From Choricystis sp. odSpoLacu1 (Eukaryota > Chlorophyta > Trebouxiophyceae), in assembly GCA_958009055.1 (NCBI GenBank), contig OY253654.1:434001-498000 (forward strand): 64,000 nucleotides of DNA. Reading direction: 5' to 3'. Under the pieces are notes generated by a model, which ran no database searches, was not told the DNA's origin, and saw nothing but the letters and a program-made list of their open reading frames with translations. Positions 12,070-22,479 of this stretch are shown here, piece after piece. The position numbers were made by a program, and so were the translations under genes. Every line of letters starts with the position of its first letter. Position 1 is the stretch's first letter.

Positions 12070-12324
12070 TGGGTGTGTGTGGGTTTGGTGTGGGAGAGGG
12101 TTTTGGGAGCGAGGTGCAAAACACGCAAGGGTGGCGCACGGGAACGGCGGTGGTGGGGCGGGGCGGGAGACCCCAAAACCCTTGTCTCTTTCTCTCTCTT
12201 GTCTTCTTTCTCTTTCTCCACGGCCGTTGACAGGCAGACGCCAAAGCAGGGGATCCTTTTTGTTCACATGCCCAAAAGGACAGGAGAAAAACACACACCT
12301 CCCCTCACCCCCTCTTTCTCTCAC

Positions 12325-14670
12325 TCACGCCACCGCCGCCATGCGCGCCCCCGGCGTCAGCACAATTTCGCCATAGGGCTGGGGCTGGTGCGCGGCCACG
12401 TAACCCCCGGTGACGCAGGCCAGCACCTGGTAAAACAGGCGCGCCGCGTGCAGGCGCCCCCCCGCAGCGTCCGCGGCCGCCAGCGTCGACAGTTGGAGGA
12501 GGGCGCCCGCCGCCGCCAGCGCCAAAAAGCGTGCCTCCAGGGCGGACACTGCGGCGCGCGTGGCGGCCGACGTGTCGGGCGCGAGCTGCGTGCGCGGCGC
12601 GCGCTGCGTCTCCACCAGCAGGGACCCGTCGGCCGCAGTCGGCGGGAACTGGGTGCCGTCATCTTGATCGCCAGCTTCGGGCAGGGGGGGCAGGCGGGCG
12701 CGGGGGGCGCCGGCCCCGCACGTCGCGCCGTCGGCCGCGCGGTCGCCGCGCGACGAGTCGTCGTCGGACGAGGGGCGCGTCCCCGAGGATGTGGCCCGCT
12801 GGCCATCAGCGGCGCCCAGGCCGGCGGAGGAGCCGGGGGAGGTGCGCAGGTGGGGTTGGGAGCCGAGGAAGGCTTTGCGCAGCCTGGGAGTGGTGGTGGA
12901 GTAGGGACGAGTCATAGAACATTAGAATAGCTTTTTGACTCACCCCGCCCCGAAAACTCAACAATCCCTCCTGCATACCACACACTCCCCGCCACCACCC
13001 TCCCCCGCCATCCCAGACTCACTCCAAACTCACCGCTCAATGCCGTCATCCGTGGCGTCCAGCAGGCGGGCGACCCCGGGCGAGGCGGCAGCACCATAGA
13101 GAGGGGGTGGGTGGGCGTCGATACCATCCGCGGCCACCTCCCCTTCATACCCAAACTCGCCAAACCCGTAGTCGTGCACACCCGCCCCAACGTCGCCATC
13201 GACTGCAAACGGGCCCACAGCCGGGGACGCGGGTGCCGCGTCGGCCTTGGGCGCGGCGCGGCGCCGTTTTTTTTGCGGGCGGCGCGGGGCCGCCACCCGC
13301 GACCGCCGTGCGCGACGCCAGCAGGGTGGCCAGCTGGTCTCCGAATTTACCCGCCGCCAGGGGCTGGGAAGCCAGCCGGGCACGCACCGCGTCGTCGGTG
13401 GCGGCCGCAGCGGCCGCGCGCGCGGTCCGCGTCGCGCCGCGCCCGCTGCCGCGCAGCGCGGGGCGCCCGCCCGCCACCAGCAACGGCGCAGAGTTGGTCA
13501 TCCACTCGCGGAAAGTAGCTGAGGGGAGGGTGGTGCCGTCCCGGTCCAGACGGGCGGGGTGGGGCTTGCGCGCGGCGCCAGCGCGGCGCGCAAGGCCGGC
13601 GGCCGGGGCCGCCACCTCGATGCCACCATCAAAAACCATCCCCTCCTCCCCAGGCATGATCATGGGGTCGCCCCCATAGTAGTCACCCACGCCAGCCGCC
13701 ATAGCGGCCAGCTCGGCGTCGCCGGGGGGGAGGACAAAGTCGTCGGCGCGCGGCGTGGGCGCGCCCGCCCAGCGCCGCCCGCGCGCGACGGCGGCCAGCG
13801 CGTCTGCAGCGCCCGTGAACCCCGCCAGGGGGTCGTCCATGAGGGTGGACGCGTCGCCTGCCACCAACAAGTCGTCGGACGGGTCGCGGTCGGTGGCGGG
13901 GGTGGAGCGGCTGAACAGGGCGAGGGGGCCTGCCTCTAGTTCAGCCAGCAGGTCGTCTCCCAGGCCGCCGCCGCCCGCGGCCAACAGTAGGGCGCCGGTG
14001 AGGTCACCGGTGGCGCCCAGGGCGGAGGCAGCGGCGGAGGCGGTGCCTTTGCCGCCTTTGCCGCCGGCCGCTGCGCCGTCGCCACCACCCGCCCCGTCAG
14101 GCAGCGTCTTGGCGTCCCCCCCTCCCGCCGCCAGCATGACGCTCTTCAGCGTGGCCCGCGCGTCATCCAGTAGGAAGGCGGCCTGGCGAGCGTGCACGGT
14201 GGAGACGCCGACGATGAGGACGGCCTGCAGGCGGAGGGCGTGCGGAATTTCGGGGTCCAGAATGGCGTCCACTGTGGCCCCCACGTCGACTGCCATAGTG
14301 CGGAGGCGGGTCAGTTTGCGGCAGTGGGCCAGGAGCCTGGGGTGGTGGAAAGGTGGGTGGGTGGGGTTTTGAGGGTTTTTGAGTGGGCGCCCACACGCAA
14401 ACAGACTCGCGCGCCCCCCCCCCCCCCCGCCGCCTCGGCCGCCCGGCTGCCACCCACTCGGGAGCGGGGAGAGGTGCACGCGGCCGTTTGGCAGGGTCCG
14501 AGGGGGAGCGGGGCGAGAGTGTGGGGTTTGGCGGCGGCACTCACGCTGAGCGCGCGGGGGTGGGTGCAGCGCGCGCGCGAGAGCCTCCCCCCAGGCCGAC
14601 GCCACACCCACGCTCACCACACGGCGCCCATGGGCGACTTGCGGGAGAGAAGCTCGGAGGAGTAGAACAT
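12325..14670 (-). CDS. REC8: Cohesin alpha-kleisin (REC8/RAD21, SYN1-like)
   Basis: Exons 14670-14618, 14336-13034 and 12883-12325 total 637 codons once one base is dropped. The kleisin N-terminal SMC3-binding domain begins MFYSSELLSRKSPMGAVWLLA and continues through HALRLQAVLIVGVSTVHARQ and AAFLLDDARATLKSV. A long acidic, Ala/Gly linker holds DDPLAGF and DYYGGDPMIMPGEEG. The C-terminal winged helix binding the SMC1 head is ARLFYQVLACVTGGYVAAHQ with PYGEIVLTPG. The MFYS..LL.RK start and ALRL..VL. pattern are nearest to plant SYN1/REC8, the meiotic kleisin, but RAD21 is not excluded. A frame change lies at an 8-T run (13267-13274); removing one base makes all exons consistent. Confidence 0.85.
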
Positions 14671-14872
14671 GGTGTGGCGAGTTTGTTGTGTGGGTGTGAG
14701 GTTGAAAAAAGGAGAGAAAGTGACGGCGGTCGCCCGAGAGAGCCCGACCCTCTCTTCGTACACTCTCCCGGCTTTTGTGGCTGCCTGGTTGGGGCAGCCC
14801 GGGCCACTCTCGCCCCTCAATCGCTGTGCACACAGGCTCACACTGCCCCCACACACTCACCCACACCCACCA

Positions 14873-15667
14873 ATGCGCGCTGCACCCGGCCGCGGCGCCC
14901 GCCCGCGCGGTCCGCATTGGCGTCGCCCTCTGCCCCCCGCCTCGGCCGCCGCCTCCAGTGGCCGCTGCCCCCTCCACACCGTCACCAGCCCCCCCCTGCA
15001 CGTGTGTGGTGCCGCTTCAGCCGCAGCGACCGCTGCCACAACGCTGTCGCCCGCGCTGCTGACGGGCGCGTTTGCGGGGGCCACTCTCTACGCGGCGGGC
15101 GTGGTGGTGCTGGTGAGTGAATGGCGATAGTTGTGGGGGAAGAGGACGCGGTGGGCGACACGCCGATCAAACGGTGGTTAAAAAAACGCGCCCCTCCTTC
15201 CACAGCTCGTCACAGCAACGCGCTCGCGCCGCGCGCTCGCCCTCGCCTCCCGCGACGCCATCCTGCTGCCCCTGTCCCTACTCTACGCCCTCCTGCTCAC
15301 CGCCTCCTGGACGCCCGACACGCTGGCCACGTTGATGCCGGGGTCGTTGGCCGCAGGCCTCTCCGGCCGCTTTGCTCCCCAGTTCTTTCCCCGCCTGGCG
15401 GGCGTCGCCGCCCTCTTCGCCCGCCCCCCCACCGCGGCCTCGCTGTGGGTGCACCTACTGGCGGTCAACGTGTTTGCGGCGAGGGGGGAGCTGCTGGCGT
15501 CGCGCAGGGTGGCCGGGTGGAGGCTGCACGGAGGAAACGCGTCGTCGCAGCCGCCAGCGGTGGTGACGGGCCTGCTCATTGTGTTGATTGCCACCACGGG
15601 GCCGGTGGGGCTGGCGGCGGCGGCGGCGGTGAGGGGGTGGAGGTGGTGGGTGGGAAGGCAGGGGTGA
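14873..15667 (+). CDS. ABA4: ABA4-like (DUF4281) plastid membrane protein
   Basis: Exons 14873-15112 and 15206-15667, phase 0, 233 residues. The N-terminal 50 residues are Arg/Pro/Ala-rich, as expected for a plastid transit peptide. Four hydrophobic segments follow. Family marks: DAILLPLSLLYALLLTASWT with P-D-T after it, then SLWVHLLAVNVFAARGELLA and a last segment VTGLLIVLIATTGPVGLAAA. In Arabidopsis ABA4 is a thylakoid/envelope protein required to make neoxanthin; the biochemical role in algae is less clear. Head-to-head with the kleisin gene (202 bp between starts). Confidence 0.85.
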
Positions 15668-15923
15668 GAGGGGCGACACTGAATTTTATCAAAAGCACTT
15701 GCAAAGTAAAAGAAATACACACTGACTGGGACTGTGGATGAAATGGACGCCGCACTTCCACAGGTGCACGACAGTGTGGTAAACTGACGAGAGAGGCGCA
15801 GGTTCGACTGTGAACGACGGAGGGAAACGGTGCCACGACGCTCGCGCGTCTCGCGCCACACACAACCCGCTCGCTGTTTTTTTTTTTCGTGCTTCCCCGC
15901 GCCTCCCCCTCCCACCTCCACCA

Positions 15924-16784
15924 ATGGCGTTCGCCTGCCCCGTCGTGGCCGGGTGAGTGTGTTGTTCGACTGCCTCTGCGTGGGGCAATGCGTGGGTGCA
16001 GGCGGCGGGAGAGGCCAGTGCGAGACCGACGCGCAAGGGCGAGAGGCGCGTCGGGGTTGCCCGCTGCCCCCTGCCCACGCGCCGCGTCTGGGCTGGCCGC
16101 CCGCGCCGCCCGCATTGGGAGCCCGCACGCACGTTTCTATCAGGCCCCGTCCACCAACCACCCCTCCCCTCCTCTTCCCCCCCCCACAGCCCGCTCGCCC
16201 GCCCGCCCCCCGCCCTCCGCGCCCCCCGCCGCGCGACCGCCCCCACGCCCCGCCCCTCCCGCTTCTCCGTCATCGCCATGGCCAAAGGCCTGGGCAAGAA
16301 GCGCCTCAACCAGCAGAACGGGGGCGCGTCCGCGCCCCCGGTGCCCCCGATCGACCCCGACAACGCTGAGTTTGTGCTCTTCATCCGCGCCAAGAAGTTT
16401 CCGCAGTGGTACCCTCTGTCGATTGTCAAGGGCGGCACCGCGGCCAACATGATGGTGAAGGCCATGGAGAGCGACCTGGGCAAAAAGATGTATGCGGGCA
16501 CGCTGGTGCGCAACATCGGGGGCGTCATATACAAGGACAGGCGGCGCATCGAGGCCCAGGTCAAGACACTGCCCGCGCTGAAAGCGTTCAAAGAGTTTGA
16601 GTATGGGTTCAAGATTCGGGACAAGGAGAACCCGAAGAATTGGTACATCGCTGATTCGACTGTTCAACTGATCCCCCCGGAGGACCAGCTGCCCGCCTCC
16701 CCGGTGGACGGGTTGAAGGACGCGGTGGCGGGGGTGGGGGAGTCGGTGCAGAAAGCGTTCAAGGACGGGTTCAAGCTGGGGTGA
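15924..16784 (+). CDS. HHL1: HHL1-like plastid protein
   Basis: Exons 15924-15952 and 16190-16784, 207 residues. The first exon codes only MAFACPVVAG; with PLARPPPALRAPRRATAPTP it forms a clear plastid transit peptide. The mature part starts AKGLGKKRLNQQN and carries EFVLFIRAKKFPQWYPLSIV, GGTAANMMVKAMESDLGKK, RNIGGVIYKD and FEYGFKIRDK. This pattern is that of Arabidopsis HHL1, a thylakoid protein that helps PSII repair under high light and interacts with LQY1. Assignment is from family memory; a closely similar paralogous plastid family exists. Convergent with the RRF gene. Confidence 0.75.
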
Positions 16785-16962
16785 GAGGATGAGTGATGAG
16801 AGAATGAGAGTGTTTTAGCTGTGTTTCCGACGCGTCGCTTTTTGTGTGCAAGAAAAAAGACCGACCAAAACCAAACCAAAGAGACCGTGTATATGTGTGT
16901 GCATGGGCCCACTTCACAACGCCGATGCACAAAAAAGAAACAAAACACCCCCCCCCTCTCTC

Positions 16963-17887
16963 TCAAACTTTGGCCAACTCGTCCGACTTTGTTTTGACCA
17001 GCGCGTCCACTTTCTTAACATACGCATCCGTCAACGCTTGCACCGCCTTGTCCAGCGCCTTCTTCCTGTCCTCTGAGATGGCCTTGTCTTTGGCCAGGGC
17101 GTCGACCACCTTCATGGAGGCTTTGCGAACGTTGCGGATCGCGACTTTCCCTTTCTCCCCCAGCTTGGCCACCGTTTTGACCAGCTCCTTGCGCCTGTCC
17201 GCCGTCAGAGGGGGCACGCTCAACCTGATCACCTTGCCATCGTTGGAGGGGGTGATGCCCAGGTCGGAGGACATGATGGCCTTTTCAATCATCGGAAACG
17301 CGCCCGTGTCAAACGGGGCAATCACAATCGTCGCCGCATCAGGCGCCGAAATGTTGCCCAACGACTTGAGTGGCGTGGGCGTGCCATAGTAATCGACGTC
17401 CACACGGTCCAGCATGGCCGCGTTGGCGCGCCCCGTGCGAACCGACGCGAAAGTGCGGGACGTCGCTTCGAGTGATTTCTCCATCTTGTCCTTGGTGTCG
17501 GGCTCGATGACGGCGGAGGGGTCGTCGCCCGCGGCGGGAGGGGCGGCCGCTTTGGCGGGCTTGGCGGAGGGGGGGGTGGGGCCACGGCGGGGGGTGGGGC
17601 TGTGGGAATGGGTGGTTTGGTGTGTGTTTGGCGGTTTTGCGGCTGCACTCACACACAGCCTCTCCCGCCCATCCTCCTACCACACAAGCAAGCTGGTGGC
17701 TGCAATGACCACGCCGCGGCAGTGGGGTGCCCCAATGCGCGTTCCATGGCCCCCCATTCTTCACCCTCAAAACTCACGTCGTCAATTTGCCGACCACGCC
17801 CGCCACGCCCGCCCGCCGGGGCGCCGGGGGCAGGGCCCGCGCGGCGCAGGCGCCGGGTGTGGCGCGTGTGATCGAGAGGCAGCGCAT
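16963..17887 (-). CDS. RRF: Plastid ribosome recycling factor
   Basis: Exons 17887-17778 and 17599-16963, 248 residues. Exon 1 is a transit peptide (MRCLSITRATPGACAARAL). The body is a full-length bacterial-type RRF: SRTFASVRTGRANAAMLDRV, DYYGTPTPLKSLGNISAPDA, the domain II region DLGITPSNDGKVIRLSVPPL, and the long C-terminal helix region RRKELVKTVAKLGEKGKVAI with RNVRK. RRF with EF-G splits post-termination ribosomes. The targeting sequence and green context favour the plastid; mitochondrial location is possible. Divergent from chorismate synthase (176 bp). Confidence 0.93.
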
Positions 17888-18063
17888 AGCGGGGGGAAAT
17901 GAGGACGGCGGCAGAGAAAGCAAACGTCGTGTGTGCGTGGGTGCTGTGCTCACACTCCGGCGTCCCTCTTTTTCCTTTTCACCCGCTGCGGGTGGCTGGC
18001 TGGCTGCTCCTACGCACACACACACACGTCACCTCTTCCCCATCCGTCCCACTCCAGCACAAA

Positions 18064-19460
18064 ATGCTGCGCACACCGCGCCTGGGCGCCCACCCTCCTC
18101 GCGCCGCCCACCGCCCCCGCCGCCGCGCCGCCCCCGCCTCCGCCGCCGCCAACACGTTCGGCACCGCCTTCCGCGTCACCACGTTTGGCGAGTCGCACGG
18201 CAAGGGCGTCGGCTGCGTCATCGACGGCGTGCCGCCGAGGCTGGCGGTGTCCAAGGAAGAGGTTCAGGCCGAGCTCGACAGGCGCCGCCCCGGCCAGTCC
18301 CGCATCACGACGCCGAGGAAGGAGTCGGACACGTGCGAGATTTATTCAGGTGAGTGGAGTGTGTGTGTGGTGGGGTCAAGAGTGGGGCGCGAGATGGGGA
18401 AATTGGGGGGGAGAACGACGCAAGAGGCCGCCGCTGCCTCTCCTTCTCGACCCAACCCTCCACCCACCCTCCACCTCCACGAACCCTCCCAGGCGTCTCT
18501 CCCGACGGCGTCACCCTTGGCACCCCCATCTGCATCATGGTCCCCAACACAGACCAGCGGAGCGGAGATTACTCTGAAATGGACGCGGCCTATAGGCCTT
18601 CCCACGCAGACGCGACTTACGACATGAAGTACGGCATCCGCGCCGTGGCGGGGGGCGGCCGCTCCTCCGCCCGTGAAACCGTCGGCCGCGTGGCTGCTGG
18701 TGCCGTCGCCAAGAAGCTGCTGGCCGCGGTCGCGGGCGTCGAGATTGTGGGGTGGGTGTGTGCCGTCAGGGACGTCCGCGCAGACGACATCGACCCCACC
18801 ACCGTCACCCAGGCCGCGGTCGAAGCCAACCCGGTGCGCTGCCCCGACCCCGTCGCCGCGGACGCCATGTATGCCGCCATCGATGCTGTGCGCACGCGCG
18901 GCGACTCGTGCGGCGGCGAGATCGCGTGTGTCGTGCGCAACTGCCCCGTTGGCCTGGGCGCCCCCGTCTTTGACAAACTGGAGGCCGACCTCGCCAAAGC
19001 CGTTATGTCGCTGCCCGCGTCGAAAGGGTTCGAGATTGGGTCCGGGTTTGGGGGGGCCGCGACGCTCGGCTCAGAACACAATGACGAATTCTACATGGAC
19101 CCCTCTGGCCGCGTCCGCACCCGCACCAATCGGTCGGGTGGTGTCCAGGGTGGACTGGCCAACGGGGAACCCATTGTGATCAGGGTGGCGTTCAAACCGA
19201 CGTCGACGATTGCGAGGCCTCAAAAAACGGTGTCGCGGGATGGCCGTGAAACCGATTTAACCGCCCGGGGCCGCCACGACCCGTGCGTCGTGCCGCGCGC
19301 CGTCCCCATGGTCGAAGCCATGGTGGCCCTGACGCTGGCAGACCACCTCTTGCTGCACTATGCGCAGTGTGAGCTGTTGCCGCGCGGGGCGGATGCTGTT
19401 GGGCCGGACGCGCGTGTGGGGGCCCAGTTCGGCCGGCCGCCCGTGAAAAGCGTGCAGTGA
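18064..19460 (+). CDS. aroC: Chorismate synthase, plastid
   Basis: Last step of the shikimate pathway: converts EPSP to chorismate using reduced FMN. Exons 18064-18349 and 18493-19460, 417 residues, with a transit peptide of about 30 residues ([20 protein letters not shown]). Signature blocks are all present: [92 protein letters not shown] and the C-terminal [18 protein letters not shown]. Nothing is missing. The 3' end faces the COX5c gene. Confidence 0.97.
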
Positions 19461-20082
19461 TGGTGATGAAAGAGAGTGTGTGTGCGTGTTTATGGCGTGT
19501 GGCGTTGTGTGTGGGAGAGGGCTTTTGTTCACCCGCGTGCTGTCTCTTGATTTTGGGACAAACAAAAAACTGCATTCAAAGGAAAAACTCTTCGGGTGTC
19601 TTAACGAAACAGGAAGGTGGTGGTGGGGGGCGCAACCACACGGGCGAAACGAAAACAGGGGAAGAGGGCGGAAGGGGGGGTTCTACGTCCCCCTTTGCGA
19701 AAAGGGGGGACTGCCGGGGGACGGCAGTCCGCGCAGCCTCCAGCCCTTCTGCCGCCTCCAACGCACGCCACGCAGCCTAGAGCCGCGCGTGAGCGGTGAA
19801 AGGGGGGAAGGAGGGTTCGGCGTGGAGGCGGCCCGGGCGCCACGACACAGCGCACACAACGGCCGGCCTCCGCCATGCGCGACGGCGCGGCCCGTCCCCG
19901 CGCACGCGCCACGCCGCCTCGACCCACCCCACTCCACCCTCACGCCTCGCACATGCCTCTGGACAGCACCGCGCGGGCGGGGTGGAGGGATGGAGAGTGG
20001 AGTCGGCAGGCGCGCGCGTGTCGCCCTCACTCCCCTGCCTCGCTCTCTCGCACGGGCGTCGCGCCCACGCCCTCCTCTCTCC
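19461..20082. other. Convergent intergenic region with paired hairpins
   Basis: About 620 bp between the 3' ends of chorismate synthase and COX5c. No supported gene. It contains two adjacent potential hairpins at 19689-19730, a G-rich stretch near 19617-19680 and GC-rich low-complexity DNA. Open frames here are compositional only. Confidence 0.55.
19708..19730. other. Perfect 9-bp inverted repeat
   Basis: Arms GGACTGCCG and CGGCAGTCC flank a GGGGA loop. An overlapping hairpin directly before it (19689-19708) has arms CCCCCTTT and AAAGGGGG around a GCGA (GNRA-type) loop; the two share two G and would compete or stack. It lies in the shared 3' region of two convergent genes. Confidence 0.7.
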
Positions 20083-20277
20083 TCACCAGCCCCCATTCAA
20101 CTGGCGATAGTACTCCTCCACCTTCTTGCGCTCCCCCCAGTGCCACACCTTGAACGCCATGCCGCCCGCGACGCCCAGGGTGAGCCCCACCGCGATTTCG
20201 GTCGCCGGGTTGGCGCGCGCGGCGGCCGCGCCGCGGGCGGCGAACATCTTGGCGGCCGCGATGGGGGCGCCAGACAT
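20083..20277 (-). CDS. COX5C: Cytochrome c oxidase subunit 5C (COX VIc-like)
   Basis: Single exon, 64 residues, the usual size for plant COX5c. After a basic Ala-rich N-terminus comes one membrane segment, EIAVGLTLGVAGGMAFKVW, then HWGERKKVEEYYRQL, which matches the conserved matrix-membrane layout of the family (short N-terminus, single TM, basic tail). Accessory subunit of mitochondrial complex IV. The start codon sits directly beside three tandem 25-bp repeats that form its 5' leader or promoter. Plant COX5c genes often have a leader intron; none could be fixed here. Confidence 0.85.
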   Translation of the reverse strand: MSGAPIAAAKMFAARGAAAARANPATEIAVGLTLGVAGGMAFKVWHWGERKKVEEYYRQLNGGW

Positions 20278-20352
20278 GGTGTGGGGGTGTGGGGGCAGAA
20301 ACGGTGTGGGGGTGTGGGGGCAGAAACGGTGTGGGGGTGTGGGGGCAGAAAC
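20278..20352. repeat. Three tandem 25-bp repeats upstream of COX5c
   Basis: Three identical copies (20278-20302, 20303-20327, 20328-20352) of a G/T-rich unit; on the COX5c sense strand it reads GTTTCTGCCCCCACACCCCC plus ACACC. A truncated fourth copy starts at 20353. The array abuts the COX5c start codon. Confidence 0.95.
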
Positions 20353-20895
20353 GGTGTGGGGGTTTGGCGCGCGGAAAAACGAAAAAACGGTGTGTGTGGG
20401 AGGCGTTTGGGCGTTGCCCTTGTTTCTCCACACTTTCTCCGCCCCACGCCTGACACGCGGGCGCTGTCCCCCAGGGCCACACCACGCACTCTTTATTCGT
20501 GTTGTTGTTTGTGTTACAGAAAACGCTGTTTTTTTTGTGTGTCTCCAAAACGCAGAGGGCGCAGGTTTTTGCTCGCGCGCCCCGTGTCCCCTCACGCACA
20601 CGCGACAAGGAGCACACGGGGTCCGCGGCCCGCCACACTCACGCGCTCTCAAAGCAGAAAGAAAAAAGATGGACAGCAGCCACAGGACCCCACAAGGAGA
20701 AGAATGAAATTGTCATATCGAAAACACACACCACGAAAAAAATCCGCACTTCTCTCTCTCGCTCGCTTAAAACTCTCTAACATGTATTGGTGGTAGTTGG
20801 GTGTGTGTGTGTGTGTATCTGTGCACGTGCCCCTGGGGCGCGGCTTAGAAACCGAAAAAAGGGAGGCCAACACCACCTCTTCTCTCTCTCCCTCC
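20353..20895. other. Spacer between COX5c and bZIP genes
   Basis: Holds the rest of the COX5c upstream region and the bZIP 3' UTR. T-rich and A-rich runs are present (for example T8 near 20529 and A-rich tracts near 20660-20750). No open frame with any recognisable domain and no tRNA was seen. Confidence 0.5.
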
Positions 20896-22267
20896 TCACA
20901 GGCTCGCCTCCGTCGGCACCGACGACGGCGACTCGGACGCCAGGAAGGAGGACGTGGAGTCGGCGGCGGCCAGGCCGGGGGTGCGGAAGCAGGCGCTGGC
21001 ACCGCCGCGCGCTGCGGCAGCAGCAGCCAGCGCGGCGACGTGGGGGGCGGCGGGGCCGCCGGCCAGGGCTTCCACGATGGCGCGCAGGCGGGCGACTTCG
21101 CGCTTGAGGTCGCGGTTTTCGACCTGGGGAGGGAGGAGGGAGAGGACGTGAGTTTGGCGGTACCGCTTTTTTTCAACTGCCACCCTTCAACGCACCTCCA
21201 CCGCCGCTGTGCCCTCTCCCTCTCCACACACACACGCACCTCCATATTCTTGACGGCGGCCGACTTGCGGGCGCGCGAGCGCTGGGCGGACTCGCTGTGT
21301 GGGGGGAGAGGGGAGGAAGCGGGTGAGGTTGAGAAGGGGGTCTGAACGACAAAGAGGACGCGTCGCCTTTTTTTTTGGTGGCATGAGCATTCCGACCCCG
21401 ACTCCTCCCTCTCTCCCACTCACCGGCGCCTCTTTTTGACGCGTTCGATCTGGGCGACGACCTCCTCGACCGACTGAGGGTGGTGGGTGGGGGCGGGGTG
21501 GTCTGTGTCAGCTTAAAGGGCGGGGGGCGCGCCTGCGCTTGCCTTCTCAGCCAGTGGGGGCGCGCGATTGAAAACCAGGGTCGCTCCCCTTCTCCCGCCC
21601 CGTTTCCGGACGCGCCCGCCACGCTAGTGCACTGAGTGGCTCACGCCATGCGTGTCTGGGGTGTGGCGTTGGCGCGACGAAGGGCGGAAAGCGGGGGACG
21701 CGAGCAGCAAAGCAAGCCCGCGTGCCTGCGCTCTGGCGCGGCGCAATGGGCTCTCCCCCGCGCCGGCCGCGTCGCCAGCAACCTCCTCCCCCGGTTCGCG
21801 TCGTCAGCAGGCACCCAACGCCGTCCCGTGCGTGGCCGGGGAGCCGGACACGCGCGGCGTGCAGTCACCCAGTCTCCGCGCACCACCAAACCCCAAAGAA
21901 ACGTACCCTCTTGCCTTTGCGCCCGCCGCGCTCGGCGGCGGCCGCCAGCCCGGGCGCATTGGCGTGCGTCAGCGACGCGACGGCACTTGGTTCCAAGCCG
22001 TAGGCGGCGTACAGGCCGGCCAGGGCGTAGGGGCCGCTAGGGGCGTACGGCGGGGGCGGGGGCGCGGCGGTGAAGAAGGGCTCCGCCTTCACAGGGGCTT
22101 CCGGCTTCACGCCCAGCAACAGAGCGTCCAGCATGGAGGCGTCGTCCTCGCCCAGGGGGGGCAGGTCGTCCGCGGGGGCGAGGGGGGGGGGGGACAGGCG
22201 CGACGTCCAGCCACGCGGGGGGCGGCGCGTGCGCGGGGGCGGCGGCTGCGACGGGCACGCGGCACAT
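20896..22267 (-). CDS. bZIP transcription factor with Asn-less basic region
   Basis: Exons 22267-21907, 21473-21424, 21294-21240 and 21123-20896; with one base removed from the G12 run (22182-22193) all phases fit, giving 230 residues. The N-terminus is Pro/Ala-rich with an acidic DDLPPLGEDDASMLDALLLG segment that could be an activation domain. The basic region is RVKKRRRESAQRSRARKSAA and the zipper has M-L-L-L at heptad spacing (KNMEVENRDLKREVARLRAI). In canonical bZIPs the position before RESA is an invariant Asn that reads bases; here it is Arg. The 3' exon ends in a Ser/Ala-rich tail. Divergent from LAS1. Confidence 0.8.
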
Positions 22268-22479
22268 TGTGTGGTGTGGTGTGGGTGGGTGGGTGTCGGA
22301 GAGCGTGAGAAGACACGCGGGGTGGATTGGGTTCGCGCTGGAGCAAGAAAGACGAGTCGCAAAGTGAGGAAGGTTCGGCCGCGCCGTTTTTTTTTTTTTC
22401 CTTTTTTTTTTTTTTGTTTTCGACACTAAATTCGCGTTTTCAACGCTCGCGCCCCCGCGCTTCTCTCTCCCTCCCTCCC

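Noticed and set aside
12884..12915. Met start (MTRPYS) for a separate 196-residue gene ending at 12325
   Set aside because: It lies in an intron; a good acceptor at 12884-12886 joins the downstream part in phase to the kleisin, and the C-terminus is the kleisin winged helix.
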